DNA of 64,000 nucleotides, from assembly GCF_020509005.1 (NCBI RefSeq), contig NC_063019.1, forward strand, positions 2,976,001-3,040,000, read 5' to 3'. This stretch comes from Fulvia fulva. Its lineage: Eukaryota; Ascomycota; Dothideomycetes; Mycosphaerellales; Mycosphaerellaceae. Under the pieces are notes generated by a model that was not told the origin of the DNA, made no database searches, and was given only the letters and a program-made list of their open reading frames with translations. This document shows, in pieces, positions 43,836 through 52,675 of this stretch; within the stretch, counting starts at the first letter, position 1; every line of letters begins with the position of its first letter. The position numbers and the translations under genes were made by a program.

Positions 43836-44216
43836 CTACTCGGCCTCGTCGAGCAGCCCTTCTACCCTCGCATACCTCCAGCCTTCAGCTTCCCGACCGT
43901 CCTTTATCGCAATCTTGAGGAGGCTCCTGTGCTCAAAGCGCGCAATGTCGTCGGATTCAAGATCGTTGATGACTTCAGCCTGCGACCGCAACGGAGGGAC
44001 CTCCTCAGCTACGAACCCTTTCACCAGTTGCCTATCCACAGTTGCCAACGAAGACAGCCAGCTGATAATGATCTTTTGTGTGGTTATATCATGGCCATAT
44101 CGAAAGAAAATGGCGCTACTGTAGAACAGTTTGCTTGCCTCGCTGCGAATCTGGCGATTGACCGCTAACACCGGAGGTGGCTCGTACTTGCTCGTCAAGT
44201 GGTAGCCCTTCTTATT
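43836..44216 (-). pseudogene. F-box-like paralog, C-terminal fragment
   Basis: The minus-strand frame encodes KKGYHLTSKYEPPPVLAV, NRQIRSEASKLFYSSAIFFRYG and DRQLVKGF...AEGWRYARVEGLLD. It aligns along its length with the C-terminal two thirds of the nonsense pseudogene at 42750-43301. There is no ATG at its start and no N-terminal LPAELRLYIYELVLW box directly upstream; the frame is interrupted there by an element with inverted-repeat ends (44219-44531). It is probably the 3' half of a broken gene whose 5' half is the fragment at 44529-44729 or a relative of it. Confidence 0.6.
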
Positions 44217-44218
44217 AA

Positions 44219-44531
44219 GCGTAGCGACCGAGCGCTAGCCACACCGGAGTACGAGCTTGCGAGTACGTAGGTGAGGCGTCAGCGAGGGAGTGAAGCTCTA
44301 TTGTACCAGCCCTCAACTAGCCTTGGCGCCCGCTCTGATTGGTCAACTTTCAAGTTTTAGGGTCACGTGACCTACCGCATTGTGCCTGTTGGCGAACTCG
44401 CAAACATATACTCGTCGCTAACGCCTATGTCGTCCTATAATAAGCACTGTACGTCGGGTAGCGGTAGCGTGGATCGCACGCTACTTTGCAGTCTAGAAGG
44501 GTTGGTAGAGAGCTCCACTCCGCTACGCTTA
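44219..44531. mobile_element. Putative 313-bp element with inverted ends and TA flanks (MITE-like)
   Basis: The left end reads agcgtagcg and the right end cgctacgct (perfect inverted repeat), each flanked by TA, as in Tc1/mariner-type miniature elements. Inside are a CCAAT box in reverse (attgg, about 44338), a 12-bp palindrome ggtcacgtgacc (about 44361-44372, a Cbf1-type E-box) and a small hairpin, gtagcgt...acgctac, around 44465-44485. It separates two fragments of F-box-like genes. The inverted repeat is short, so chance remains possible. Confidence 0.4.
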
Positions 44532-44729
44532 CCTTTGGAGGCTCACAACCGCCAACAGCACATTTTTTCGGATTGCAAATTGGTTGCTCAAGGTCGAGTC
44601 ATAGTAAGTCTGGCGATACCTGTACAAAATTGGCTGAGGCCACAGCACAAGCTCGTAGATGTAGAGGCGCAGCTCGGCAGGAAGGCGCAGTAGATGGCAA
44701 GGGGCCGCCTCGAGTGGTGTGGCTGTCAT
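44529..44729 (-). pseudogene. F-box-like paralog, N-terminal fragment
   Basis: ATG at 44729 begins a 66-codon frame with the family box LLRLPAELRLYIYELVLWPQP (about residues 13-33), then diverges and ends at a TAA that overlaps the inverted-repeat end of the adjacent element. Relatives continue for about 130 more codons. The missing part resembles the fragment at 43836-44216. It shows which residue (Glu, GAA) was lost to TAA in the pseudogene at 42750-43301. Confidence 0.55.
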
Positions 44730-45158
44730 CGTGTGCTTGTTTGCTGCTGCTGGTCATCAACCGACACTCAATTCGTGTGAGAAATTAGGTGATGACATAC
44801 CTGTCGTAGAGTGGTTTGAGGCCTTTGTGATGTTGCGACTGCTGTGTGGCTGGTTGGTGTGTTGCTGCTGTTTGGCAGGTTTGTGTTTCGCTGCCAAAGT
44901 ATTGGCCTAAGTCGAGCTACGTGGCGCGAGTGTTGTCAGTTTGGCAGAAGTTGGCAGTGGTGAGGTATGTGATTCAGAGGAGAGAGAATAATCGGCGCGA
45001 TGAAGCTTTGACCTCGCAAGAGTCATGATCCTTGCACCTTCCGCGTGCACAGGCAGGATTTGCATGTGACACTCTCACTTCATGCCATTGTTTTGGACTT
45101 ATATGTTCTACCATTTCCTTTCATCATATGTCATTCCCTCCTGCACTTCTTTCACCCT
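44730..45158. other. Intergenic, nothing recognised
   Basis: About 430 bp; T/G-rich on the plus strand with no supported gene. It probably contains the promoter of the fragment at 44729 and the 3' UTR of the gene at 45159. Confidence 0.5.
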
Positions 45159-45735
45159 CTAAGAATCAGCAGGCTTAGCATGCGCCTTTGCGAGTCTGTT
45201 GCTCTCCGCCTCTGCCTTCTTCATTTGGCCTGTGATCTTTGGAGCATTCGGGTTGGCAGCTGGGTACGGCTTGTTCAAAGCCTCCGAGTTCGTGTGTACG
45301 ACCTCCTTGACAATCTTGCCGAGATCCTGCTTTTCCTTCCAGATGTCGGTCTTCTCGTTCAGGGCGGTGACGAGCTTGTCGCAGGCTGTGACGGGCTAGA
45401 ACGCAGAGATTAGTGAGGAGGCGAGTAGGATGGGGCAAGGGTAGGAGTATACTCACAATGTTTGCGGCATTGCTGAGTTCGAGCTGGGCTCCGTCATCGT
45501 AGAAGTCGGGGATGTCAGATGGTGCCTCCTTGGCGGCTTTCACGACTGCATCGCGGGCAGCTTCGATTTCCTGGAGGGTGCATCAGTGACCACTTCTTTT
45601 GGTGGGATGATGGCACAATCTTACCTTGTACTTCTCATCCAACTCATCCCCCTCATTCGTCTCATCCAGAATCTGGGTAATGGAGTGCGTGTTCTCCGCC
45701 AGAGTTCTGAAGAGCTCTTCCCACTTGTCGGCCAT
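45159..45735 (-). CDS. Hypothetical 153-residue helical protein, three exons
   Basis: Exons 45735-45625, 45570-45457 and 45395-45159, with introns of 54 and 61 nt (gtaag...cag; gtgag...tag), both in phase 0. The product starts MADKWEELFRTLAENTHSIT and is almost wholly predicted helix, rich in Glu, Lys and Ala, with PSDIPDFYDDGAQLELSNAANI in the middle and a basic C-terminal helix (ITGQMKKAEAESNRLAKAHAK). No signal peptide, zinc motif or membrane segment is visible. I do not recognise the family. The two splice junctions restore one continuous frame, which supports the model. Confidence 0.75.
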
Positions 45736-46098
45736 GATGTATGATGTGTCTAGGGGTAGATAGATCGCTATGATGAAAGTTTGGATTTACAACGGGAATG
45801 AGATTGAAAGTGGGATGGATGGTAAAGGCAAGCGGTCAAGTGCACATCTGTCCTTGGTGGACCTCGTCGTCATGAGGGGTCTAGGCGATGTCGATCTCGG
45901 CACAAACGTGTATAAAGTTTGGGGCTACTGCAGGTGTACCGGTCTGTGGGAGAGCTCGTGGCATTGAATGGCAGCATTGCAAGGGGAGGTATGTGGAGAT
46001 TCTCCTTGCTTCGACTCCGAGCTGATTGCTGACCTTCGACTGTGGATAACAGGCAAGGCGTTGCCGCTACCCAGCCCGGGTGCACGAAACACTTCTAC
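45736..46098. promoter_or_regulatory. Intergenic between two minus-strand genes
   Basis: About 360 bp holding the promoter of the gene at 45735 and the 3' UTR of the RBR gene. No gene seen. Confidence 0.5.
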
Positions 46099-47270
46099 CT
46101 ACGGTATACCCCCGGCTCCATCCGCCAAAGACGGAAGATTGTGCGGTAGATACGGGCAGCCTGTATTATGTGCTTGATTCCCAACCGTCAAAATACCTTC
46201 CGGACCTCGATAAGCAGCATCGCACACCCAACAAAACTCATATCCACAGAATCCGCCTGTCCCGAGAAGAAAGAAAGGTCAGCACAATCCCACCATCATC
46301 GTCACCAAGCAAACTTACACGTCATATGATCGCAGCCTTCATTCTTCTCGATATGAATCGTGCACCCGGGACACTGCCTTGAGCTCCGCTTGAGATAATC
46401 ATCCGTAGCCTGCCGCTCCTTCCTCTGAGTCTCCAGCTCGGCTTGATACTCCGTGCAGCTTTGACCCGTGTGCATAGGCATCTCGCAGGGAACGCAATAC
46501 TCACTGCCACAAGCGCGGCAGCGGAAGATGGAGGTTTCTTTGGCAGTGATGTGTTCGTGTCCATAGCTGCAGTTCGCTTTGTGGCAGGATCGGTAGTACT
46601 CGGACTTCGCCATTGCTTCGTTGAAGGCTTTGTCGAGGTATCTGGTCCGAAGTTAGCGGGTGGGTGTCTTGTTTGGTGTTATGGCGATGTACTTGTTGTA
46701 TGTCTCTCGGCTGGCGAGACACCTGATGTCCGGCTCCTGTAGCGTTCTGTTGCACTCGGCACATGTGACGCGATCTGTGGGCAGGTCTGTGACTTGCGAA
46801 TCGATGGACTGCTGCCAGCAGGCTGAGCATATGCTACCATTATGTTCACAATCTTGATGTATGAAGTTCGGCATATCATCGACCTTGACGCTCTCACCAC
46901 AGACACCGCAGTCACGTTTCTGCGCTTGTCTCAAAATCCTGTCATCTGTCAACAACACACTTCAGACGCGTGGTAGGTCCATCGCTCACTCCTCACAAGC
47001 CATATCGCTTCCATAGCACTCCATGAACTCGAGCGGGAGTATGCCGTCGCAGTCCAGGCAAGGCACTCTCTCGATATCGTGGGTGTCAATCGCAACGTCC
47101 AGATATGTTCGTATACAAGCATCGCACGATGTCGTGCAGTGACTCCACATCATGTCCCATGGGAACGCTCCGGTAGGTTTGGTCTCTGCACAGATATAGC
47201 ATTCTTGCGTCAGGGCACCGAATAGGCGATCGATGCTCTCGCCCAGGCCAAACAGAAATATCGCGTCCAT
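46099..47270 (-). CDS. RBR-type E3 ubiquitin ligase with an extra RING-like module
   Basis: Exons 47270-46997, 46945-46693, 46641-46319 and 46256-46099, with introns of 51, 51 and 62 nt, give 335 residues. Order: a first cysteine cluster (C24-x2-C27 ... C71-x2-C74), a second (C104-x2-C107 ... C153-x2-C156), an IBR (about 195-238, CRACGSEYCVPCEMPMH) and RING2 (C266-x2-C269, [23 protein letters not shown]). By analogy with HHARI, C279 in EGCDHM is the catalytic cysteine that accepts ubiquitin from E2 before passing it to substrate. A 5' exon starting near 47410 (MKEPIL...) spliced at about 47350 is possible, so the true start may lie upstream. Substrate unknown. Confidence 0.8.
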
Positions 47271-47847
47271 TTCACCCTGCGCCGTGCTTTTGGGGCTATC
47301 CAAAGCTTCAAGACTGAAAGTAAAGGTGTCTTCCGTTGATAATGGTTGCAGGACGTACGAACCCTCTCCAGCTCATTATGTGTGTGATGACCAGGATGGG
47401 TTCTTTCATTACCGTGATGCATGTCTCACTATCGGCAGTGTCTGACATCGCCTCTCAAGGTGCCAGGAGCCGTTCCAGATGTTGAGACGTCTCTTCCATG
47501 CTCAGTCAGATTGTCTGGGGCTGAACTGAGTCGTGGTTGATATGCTGTGCCAGCTGCACATCCCGTGTCTTCCCGGGGGTGCAGTTCACCTTGGATATGT
47601 AGCAATCAGCCAGATATTTTCCAAACACTTCCAGCCCCATACCTATGCACATCTCAACAAAGAAAAAATGCGCTCCAAGATATCAACCAACGTTATCAGA
47701 AGCCACTTCCTTGCTCCTTTCCGGGGTATATACCATAATCTCCTTATGTTACAGCTATTTGAAAACCATCACTCATATTACCATCATGCGTTATCAACCA
47801 TTGCTTGTAGTGTCCGGAGCCAGACCAGAATCAAAAGATCCACCTAT
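47271..47847. promoter_or_regulatory. Intergenic, RBR promoter and xyr1 3' region
   Basis: About 580 bp between two minus-strand genes. A possible short 5' exon of the RBR gene lies at about 47360-47410. No other gene is supported. Confidence 0.5.
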
Positions 47848-50800
47848 TCACAAAGCCAGACCAGTCCCATCACCAGTCCATCTGTACAGCGCGAGCACCT
47901 CGCGTCTCCGAAGTTGTTGCTCGCCGAAGTCTTCTGTCATGCGGCCTTTGACTTGTGCCAAGGCTGATCGCATCACTTTTCGGAAATTCCTCTGCAAGTG
48001 ACATGTCAGTAGATAGTAGATAGAGGGTGGGGGAAGGGTCACGCACCTGATACTCGGTATTGAGAGTCACCACGCATGCCTCGTGGGCTCTCACGATCGT
48101 CTCGCAGGCCTTGACGACGCTTGGACTTGCTTCGCCTTGGAGTTTGTCGGCCATGAGTAGTAAGAGGAAGGATCCTTGAAGCAGGTAAATGCCGAAGAAA
48201 AACGGCATGAAGCTCAGGTCAGGGTCGTAGTCTAGAATGTCGTTGATTGCTTCCGCAGCAGACACAGCATGGCCAGTCGCTGAGATGAAGCTCTGCGATG
48301 AAATCCACAGATCATTGTCGTCCAGCAGCGATATCGGATCCCACTTTCCGTTCACCAGGATGTGCAGAGTATGCATCAGATGTGTACCATAGGCCAGGAC
48401 AATCTTAGTCTGGAGAATGGCTTCGGTCATGCGCTGCTGGTTCGAATTTGTCGTTGCGACAGAGTGCGGACTTGTCACGTCTGTGTGGCCTTCTCCATCG
48501 GTGGGCGGCTTCGGGTCTTGCTTGGGGATGTTACGAGCCTCGAACTCCTGCAAGCTTCGTCCATATGCCTCGAGCTGCCTCGTGATTTCGGCGGCTTGAT
48601 CGTCCCAGTCTGAGCTACTCTTGAATCGCAGTCCAAAGCGAGGATGATTTCGAGCATGGTTGAGATCAACGATCTCGCCAAGCATAGTCATAAGTGGCAG
48701 GAAGTAGTTGAATATGCCGTGTCCGGTACATTCAAAGCTCGGTCCTCGTCGTCTGAAGTACGTCGATTCTGGGTGGTTGTCGCCTGGATAGTACTCGCCA
48801 GCCTGCCATACTACATCATTCTCTGGCTGCATCAAAGCATCGCACTCAGCGTCCAGTAAGAACAGAGGACGATTGTAGCACAGCGCCAGATGTCGGTCGA
48901 CGATATAAAGCAGCCACCATAACCGTCTGCGTTCTTCTCGCTCCTCTTCTGACACGAAGCCAGGCTGGGTACTCTGTCCCAAAGGTCCGTGATGTCCAGC
49001 CTCACCTGTCGCTTCTGCCTCCGCTTCAGGTCCATCAGGATTGGTCGGTGTTGGGTTTGGTGGCAGCTCTCGTCCTAGTTTGAGCTCTCTTGCTAGTGAC
49101 CATGCGGCATTCCACCATCTCAAGCTTGCTGCCTTGTACTCGCTTGCCGAGACCACCGTCGCGAGGTGCATGTACGCAGCAACGTCGTCGAGAGCGCCCG
49201 TTGCCCCAGGATTTCCTCCGTCCATATCGTGCGCCTGTCCTGGTAACGCCACACCAAATCCACCAAGTGCTACGCCATTGATGATCGTGTTGCCACCATA
49301 CAGTTGCGTAGCATCTGTGGGGTTGTGTATAAGCGGTTTCAGCAGGCCCACCGTCAACTCGAGCAGCTTCTGGCAGATCTTGCCCCTCGCTGAAGGCGCG
49401 GAAGTCAAGAAGGCTGAATCGCTTGTCTGCGCTGCCACCCACAGCATGCTGGCGAGCAACGCTGGACTGCATTGCCGCGGATTCGTTGGTCGCAAGAATG
49501 ATCGCTTTCGGAAGACGTAAGCCAGTACATAGGGTGATGACGGCTGCATGAAAGCTGAGGAGACGCTCGAGAAGTAAAGGTCCAGAAGATCGCATGCCAG
49601 GCCGATAGGTATTATGGCGGAGATATGGGGTAGGAGGGGTCGCAGTACTGGGTATCGAAGTGTCTGGTTCGAGATATTCTGTTGCATGTGAGGGTACAGA
49701 GCAGCAGATGGGGAAGGTAGTGATAACCAGCCAGGAGAGCCTGCCATGGGAGACTGCCCCAAGAAGCCAGCAGAGAGCGGCGACTCGCCCATCCTGTGAT
49801 ATGGATGCTGCCCAGCCATACCTTGCTGGCTACTGGGCGAGTTGACACCGTATGGACTTTCGCCGTAGCCCGTGATCGTTCCACCTTGTATCATGGAATG
49901 CGGCATAGGCGTAGGACCAGAATGCAAAATGTTATGACCTGCCACTGTCGCCGCAGGATGGAGTATGCTTCGATGGTAGTCGTCTATGCTCCCATACTCA
50001 CTCATGCCCACGGACATACCTCGTTCTTGCATCGGTGCAGTCGGCACTCTCGGCGTAGGCAAAGCAACGCCTGGCGTCTGATGATCGAGCGGAACGGATC
50101 TCTGCTGTATCCTATCCGGTGCGTTGTGCTCACCCATCGTGGTCCCTGTCACGCTGCCTCCAGAAGGCTCCAGGCTCGGTCTGGGCATCATCGGGTGCGC
50201 TGCGTGTCCTGGGTGGCCTGGCTGGCTCGTCATGCTGTTCGTCCTTGGCATTGGAGGTAGAGGTGCTTGGAAGGCTGCGCTCGACCTCCTCCGTTTCACA
50301 CCTTTTTGCTGCTCAGGTTTCATCTCTGCGGCCGCGTCTTCCGGCGCATCGTCGTTGCCTGACTTTGGGCTCTGGTACTCCGTCCCTTCTGCTGCAGCTT
50401 GCGCCTGCGCTGCGGCTATGTCCTTTCGCGACGCCTTCCCTCTCTTCTTGCGCTCCCTCGCATACTCGCACGTCAAACCAAACTCCACGCAATGCGCACA
50501 AGGGTTCTGGCCGTCGCACTTGGTCCGCAGCTGGTTGCACTGGTCGCAAGCGCGACTTATCCTCCGTCTCACAGGTTGGCCGTTTGCAGCAGCTCCCTTG
50601 CCGCCTTTTGCCGCGCTCGGCGAATCCTTGTGCGCTGCATCCATGCCATTCGCGCTGCCATTGCTGTAGCTGTGCCGGTGCTTTATGCCTGGCTTCGCGC
50701 CTGCCGCTGTCTGCCGTGCCTGCTGTTGCTGCAACTGCTGCATTGCGTACTGGGAGCCCTCAGCCAGTGCATCTAGTCCGTTCGTAGGTATGCGCTGCGT

Positions 50801-50881
50801 TTGCGGAGGCGGGTCTTGAGTCACCATGTTGCCATTCCCAAAGCTGGGAGGGTACTGCTGCACACCTGCCGAAGACAGCAT
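47848..50881 (-). CDS. xyr1: Xyr1/XlnR xylanolytic transcription activator
   Basis: Exons 50881-48047 and 47991-47848, with a 55-nt intron (gtgcgt...tactgac...gcag), give 992 residues. The N-terminus is Gln-rich. The Zn2Cys6 domain has cysteines at 112, 115, 122, 128, 131 and 138 ([15 protein letters not shown]...), followed by the family-typical [14 protein letters not shown]. The middle part carries the fungal transcription-factor domain with [75 protein letters not shown] and [24 protein letters not shown]. The C-terminus ends [16 protein letters not shown]. In related fungi it activates xylanase, cellulase and pentose-metabolism genes from the nucleus. The ATG chosen is the first in frame after an upstream TTG. 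Confidence 0.95.
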
Positions 50882-51908
50882 TTTCTTGGATCGGCAGATG
50901 CGGCGGACGTCGATCAGTGTCAATGTCGTGCCGTAGTCATCATCGCCTGCCTCGGTACCGCCTCGCGCTCTTCCTACCTATCGTACATACAGCGCGTCGA
51001 TGCGTGGGTGGGCAGGGTGTGGGCGGAAGATTTGGGTAGAGCGTCGTCGGCGGAGGACAGCCAAGAGGACGACGGGAGGGTGCGAACAGTAGTGGTCTCT
51101 TCTGTCGCTGTGCCCGCCCTGCATCTGTCACCTAAGCTCTCTTCACAAGGCGGAGAGCAAAAAGCGTCCCCGCGTATGCCTTCAAGCGACGTGTTGGAGC
51201 TGCTGACGCTTTGCCCCATCAGGCAGTTGGAATTTGCCAGGGCCAGCATCGTTCGGCCATGCGAGCGGCTCTCGCTGATCTGACCACCACCGACACTCTT
51301 CCACCATAGAGGCATAGCATAATCCTGCCACTCCGACGCCAAAATCGTACATTGGAACATCTCACCGCGGGCGCCGTTGCCCCAATCTTACTCGTGGAAG
51401 GCAGGACCCTCGAGGCGTTTGCCAATTTGCTGGTATGCATGAGAAACAAACGCCATCACGTGTTCTATTTCTGACCGACATGCCCACCGCCACCCCCCAT
51501 CCCGGTCCAAAGGATTGACATGTCGGCTGGCGACATCGAATGCAGGGTGACGACGCGTATTCGCAGAGCCGCCTTGTTGATAGAACGATAAGACATAAAG
51601 CTGCCAAGTGCACACCATACATGTAGCCACCCAAGCTGACTGATCGATGCAGCAGTTCGTGACGATCACGCCTCCGACACGCCATCACAATGGATACCTC
51701 AGACCGAGAAATCCACGACACGACTATCGAAACGCAGGAGCGCTCTGCAAAGAGTCTCTCAACAGCCCGTGGGACTTGTCAGATTCCACATTCACTGCAG
51801 GCGTCCGAGACCCCATCATATTGCGGACCCCGCCGAACCTCTACACAAGGTATATGATCTATCATAATTCTGCTTCCACCCATCAAGCAGATCAATCAGA
51901 ACATTCCG
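50882..51908. promoter_or_regulatory. xyr1 upstream region
   Basis: About 1 kb upstream of xyr1 with no supported gene; overlapping frames look non-coding. Two GCGGAG sites (51050-51055 and 51150-51155) fit the CreA/Mig1-type consensus SYGGRG expected for carbon repression of such regulators, but a 6-bp match by chance is likely. The mRNA leader probably begins here. Confidence 0.4.
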
Positions 51909-51995
51909 GCGTTGCTAGTGCAGTGGTTAGCATACCACCTTCCCATGATCTCATGAGAATAGGTGGTGACACGAGTTCGAATCTCGTGCAGCGCA
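51909..51995 (+). tRNA. tRNA-Gly (CCC) with a 15-nt intron
   Basis: It folds as a cloverleaf: acceptor gcgttgc / gcagcgc, D-arm gtgc...gcat, anticodon stem ccacc / ggtgg with loop ttccca-a, and T-arm acgag-ttcgaat-ctcgt, with discriminator A. The anticodon is CCC (51942-51944). A 15-nt intron (51946-51960) follows position 37, the canonical eukaryotic site. A and B boxes are intact. The only downstream T run is a four-T stretch near 52014. Confidence 0.9.
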
Positions 51996-52195
51996 TATAC
52001 GTTGATGGTCTCATATTTTGGCTTGGTGTCCTGGGCCATGCTTTTTGCACCGATAGTATACCTAAGTAGAACAAACGTTTGGCCATGGTCAAGAGATGCT
52101 GAGTCTCAGGGCATTGATGATGGAATCTCGAAGATGAGGTTTTGGAACGGTAGGTGAAGTATGCTTTTCTTTTTTGCCCGTCTCGCGACGATATA

Positions 52196-52213
52196 TAGTA
52201 GTAGTAGTAGTAG
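52196..52213 (+). repeat. (TAG)6 microsatellite
   Basis: Six uninterrupted TAG units. Confidence 0.9.
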
Positions 52214-52412
52214 TACAAACAGACGAAATCGCTACTCAGCATAACAATCCTCCCTTTCCATCCTTCCATCTCATCCTATCCTATCCATCCTTCATCTCGA
52301 TCCATCTCGCAGTGGTATAATGCAACTATTACATAGGCCGTGAAGTAGTGACTGACATCAAGCAGAATCAATCTCAATCAAAGTTGCAAGAGGGAGTATC
52401 TCAAACCATAAA

Positions 52413-52436
52413 AGCACAAGCACAAGCACAAGCACA
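52413..52436 (+). repeat. (AGCACA)4 hexamer tandem repeat
   Basis: Four perfect hexamer copies in the probable 3' UTR side of the DENN gene. Confidence 0.9.
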
Positions 52437-52675
52437 AAACCAGCAGTAGTGACCAGTGTTCAAACCAAGCCAGTCCACAAAACGACAGTCCGTTCCGAGT
52501 GATCCAATCCAATTCCATCGCCGTACGCCGTGCAATAATCAATCGTGGTCATGGCATTCTGCCTCTGCTCTTCAGCTTCTCCACCTCATCTTGATCAAAA
52601 CATCGTATAGAGCGTCGGCATAATCGGAAACTGGAAGGGACCCCGGGACCGTCGCTTCAGTGGCCGGCGAGCGAG

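Larger units (their letters stand above)
51996..52675. other. Intergenic with short tandem repeats
   Basis: About 680 bp between the tRNA and the 3' end of the DENN gene. It contains a (TAG)6 microsatellite at 52196-52213, four AGCACA hexamers at 52413-52436 and CT/AT-rich runs around 52240-52310. No gene is supported. Confidence 0.6.

Noticed and set aside
50119..50787. Long plus-strand frames opposite the N-terminal part of xyr1
   Set aside because: Shadows of the Gln/Ala/Pro-rich codons of Xyr1.
51362..51721. Short frames upstream of xyr1 on both strands
   Set aside because: Mutually overlapping, no homology-like features; better explained as promoter and leader.
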